From the NCBI GenBank assembly GCA_963662815.2, contig CAXXWA010000037.1, forward strand, positions 1 through 64,000: a stretch of DNA of 64,000 nt, written 5' to 3'. Below, piece after piece: positions 63,078-64,000 of the stretch. The first letter of the stretch is position 1. Each line of letters starts with the position of its first letter. The notes beneath the pieces are model-generated. The model ran no database searches. It was not told the DNA's origin and saw only the letters and a list, made by a program, of their open reading frames with translations. The position numbers and the translations under genes were made by a program. Source of the stretch: JAPPHA01 sp963662815 (GTDB taxonomy: Bacteria > Pseudomonadota > Alphaproteobacteria > Rhodobacterales > Rhodobacteraceae).

Positions 63078-63929
63078 ATGGATATCGACGCGATCCTGAC
63101 GGGCGGCGAGTGGCCGGCATTCGAACCGGGCTGGGTCTGGCTGTGCGGCGCCGGCCCCGGCGATCCCGGGCTGCTGACCCTTCACGCTCTGAACGGGCTC
63201 CGGCAGGCGGACGTGATCGTGCACGATGCTCTCGTGAATCAGCGAATTCTCGACTGGGCAAGGCCGGACGCCGAGTGCGTTTTCGCCGGCAAGCGCGGCG
63301 GCAAGCCATCTCCGCAGCAGCGCGACATCTCGCTTCGACTCGTTGAACTCGCGCGCGACGGCCGGCGCGTTCTCCGACTCAAGGGCGGAGACCCCTTCGT
63401 GTTCGGCCGCGGCGGCGAGGAAGCGCAGGCTCTCGTGAGAAACGGCATTCCGATCCGCGTCGTTCCCGGAATATCGGCGGGGATCGGCGGGCTCGCCTAC
63501 GCCGGAATCCCGCTTACCCACCGTGACGTGAACCAGTCGGTTACCCTCGTTACCGGGCACGACCAGAACGGCGAGGCGCCGAATGCGCTCGACTGGTCCG
63601 CGATCGCCCGCGGAAGCCAGGTCATCGTGCTCTACATGGCGACGCGCCACATCGACCGGATCGCGGCGGCGCTCGTGGAGGCGGGGCGCTGTCCGCGCGA
63701 GCCCGCTGCGGTCGTCGCCTCGGCCACGACGCCAGAACAGCGCGTGGTCGAAACGACCCTCGGCGACGTCGCGCGGGACATTCGCGATCACCGCATCGAG
63801 GCTCCGACGATCATCTGCATCGGCAGGTCGGTGCGCCTGCGCCAGATGCTCGACTGGGTTCGAATGCTCGACGGCACGCCACCCAGGAGCCTCGACCCGC
63901 TGGCGGTGCAGATGGCCGCAGCGTCTTGA
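63078..63929 (+). CDS. cobA: Uroporphyrinogen-III C-methyltransferase
   Basis: This 283-residue protein has the SUMT motifs WLCGAGPGDPGLLTLHALNG, DVIVHDALVN, VLRLKGGDPFVFGRGGEEAQ, VVPGISAGIGGLAYAGIPLT and GSQVIVLYMATRHI. It transfers two methyl groups to uroporphyrinogen III, the entry to cobalamin and sirohaem. ATG 63078 follows a short gap divergent from cbiD. Its stop overlaps a TTG start of cobB. No B12 riboswitch is evident in the 96-bp divergent gap. The CysG dehydrogenase domain is absent, as expected for CobA. Confidence 0.95.
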   Translation: MDIDAILTGGEWPAFEPGWVWLCGAGPGDPGLLTLHALNGLRQADVIVHDALVNQRILDWARPDAECVFAGKRGGKPSPQQRDISLRLVELARDGRRVLRLKGGDPFVFGRGGEEAQALVRNGIPIRVVPGISAGIGGLAYAGIPLTHRDVNQSVTLVTGHDQNGEAPNALDWSAIARGSQVIVLYMATRHIDRIAAALVEAGRCPREPAAVVASATTPEQRVVETTLGDVARDIRDHRIEAPTIICIGRSVRLRQMLDWVRMLDGTPPRSLDPLAVQMAAAS

Positions 63930-64000
63930 ACCGGGGAATCGTTTTCGCGGCCCCGACTTCGGGATGCGGAAAGACGGTCGCGATGCTCGCGATCCTCGCG
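63926..64000 (+). CDS. cobB: Cobyrinate a,c-diamide synthase, N-terminal start
   Basis: Only the first 25 residues are in the window: RGIVFAAPTSGCGKTVAMLA. The P-loop PTSGCGKT and its place after cobA identify CobB/CbiA, which amidates (hydrogeno)byrinic or cobyrinic acid with ATP and glutamine. The TTG start overlaps the cobA stop by four bases (TTGA). The rest lies beyond 64000. Confidence 0.8.
   Translation, partial: MNRGIVFAAPTSGCGKTVAMLAILA

Noticed and set aside
61470..63791. 773-residue open frame spanning cbiD and parts of cobK and cobA
   Set aside because: Only its middle part is CbiD. The ends are out-of-frame readings of cobA (antisense) and cobK (shifted).
1..64000. CRISPR array or complete insertion sequence
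   Set aside because: No regularly spaced short repeats and no intact transposase gene were seen; only the Rpn-type element and its deleted copy qualify as mobile-like.

Overview
The window is high-GC chromosomal DNA of an alphaproteobacterium. The recA promoter carries the GTTC-N7-GTTC LexA box typical of that class. The housekeeping neighbourhoods also fit it: dnaG-rpoD, nrdR-ribD, alaS beside recA, ppx-rlmE, and a C1 module with a PF13769 protein, an MTHFR-like protein and a methyl-H4folate methyltransferase. All identities come from reading translations and motifs; no database search was possible.

Layout. 1-4.65 kb: two P-loop ATPases. The first is cut by the window edge and frameshifted. 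The second is a 1194-residue STAND-like protein with a strict 43-residue TPR-like repeat. 4.7-6.8 kb: a decayed accessory patch with a DUF433 antitoxin-like gene, its broken DUF5615 toxin, and relics. 6.9-11.7 kb: a 3-hydroxybenzoate 4-monooxygenase operon (unknown gene, FAD oxidoreductase, mobA) divergent from a LysR regulator. 11.9-24.5 kb: housekeeping (rluD, dnaG, rpoD, nrdR, riboflavin genes with an apparent inversion, nusB, metG). 24.5-34.3 kb: accessory DNA with a degenerate Rpn-type element, an acyl-CoA synthetase, a GntR-regulated NitT/Tau-type ABC importer operon ending in a wrecked FAD oxidoreductase, and a nonsense-mutated shikimate dehydrogenase. 34.6-45.1 kb: housekeeping (icd, two tandem DUF1330 genes, alaS, recA, guaB, rlmE, ppx). 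45.3-47.5 kb: the folate C1 module. 47.6-48.2 kb: an internally deleted copy of the Rpn element beside tRNA-Leu(CAA). 48.5-56.6 kb: a catabolic cluster with a Rieske monooxygenase, RpiR regulator, dimethylglycine-dehydrogenase-like flavoprotein, medium-chain dehydrogenase, enolase-superfamily enzyme and class III aminotransferase. 56.8-61.1 kb: DedA, DsbB, HNH, VOC, esterase and AlkA. 61.1-64 kb: cobalamin genes cobK, cbiD (frameshifted), cobA and the start of cobB.

How it fits together. The Rieske cluster looks like N-demethylation and further breakdown of a quaternary or N-methylated amino acid (betaine type). The flavoprotein would load formaldehyde units onto tetrahydrofolate, and the nearby C1 module and B12 pathway would handle them. 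The exact substrate cannot be read from sequence.

The accessory regions hold many broken genes: a toxin with a 4-bp insertion, a zinc-ribbon relic, an Rpn nuclease, an FAD oxidoreductase, and an aroE-like gene with one stop codon. The essential operons are mostly intact. This is consistent with ongoing gene loss. Two single-base indels in G/C runs (first ATPase, cbiD) may instead be assembly errors. The best candidates for undescribed biology are the paired ATPase/43-residue-repeat locus, the betaine-type catabolic cluster, and the Rpn element with its deleted derivative.
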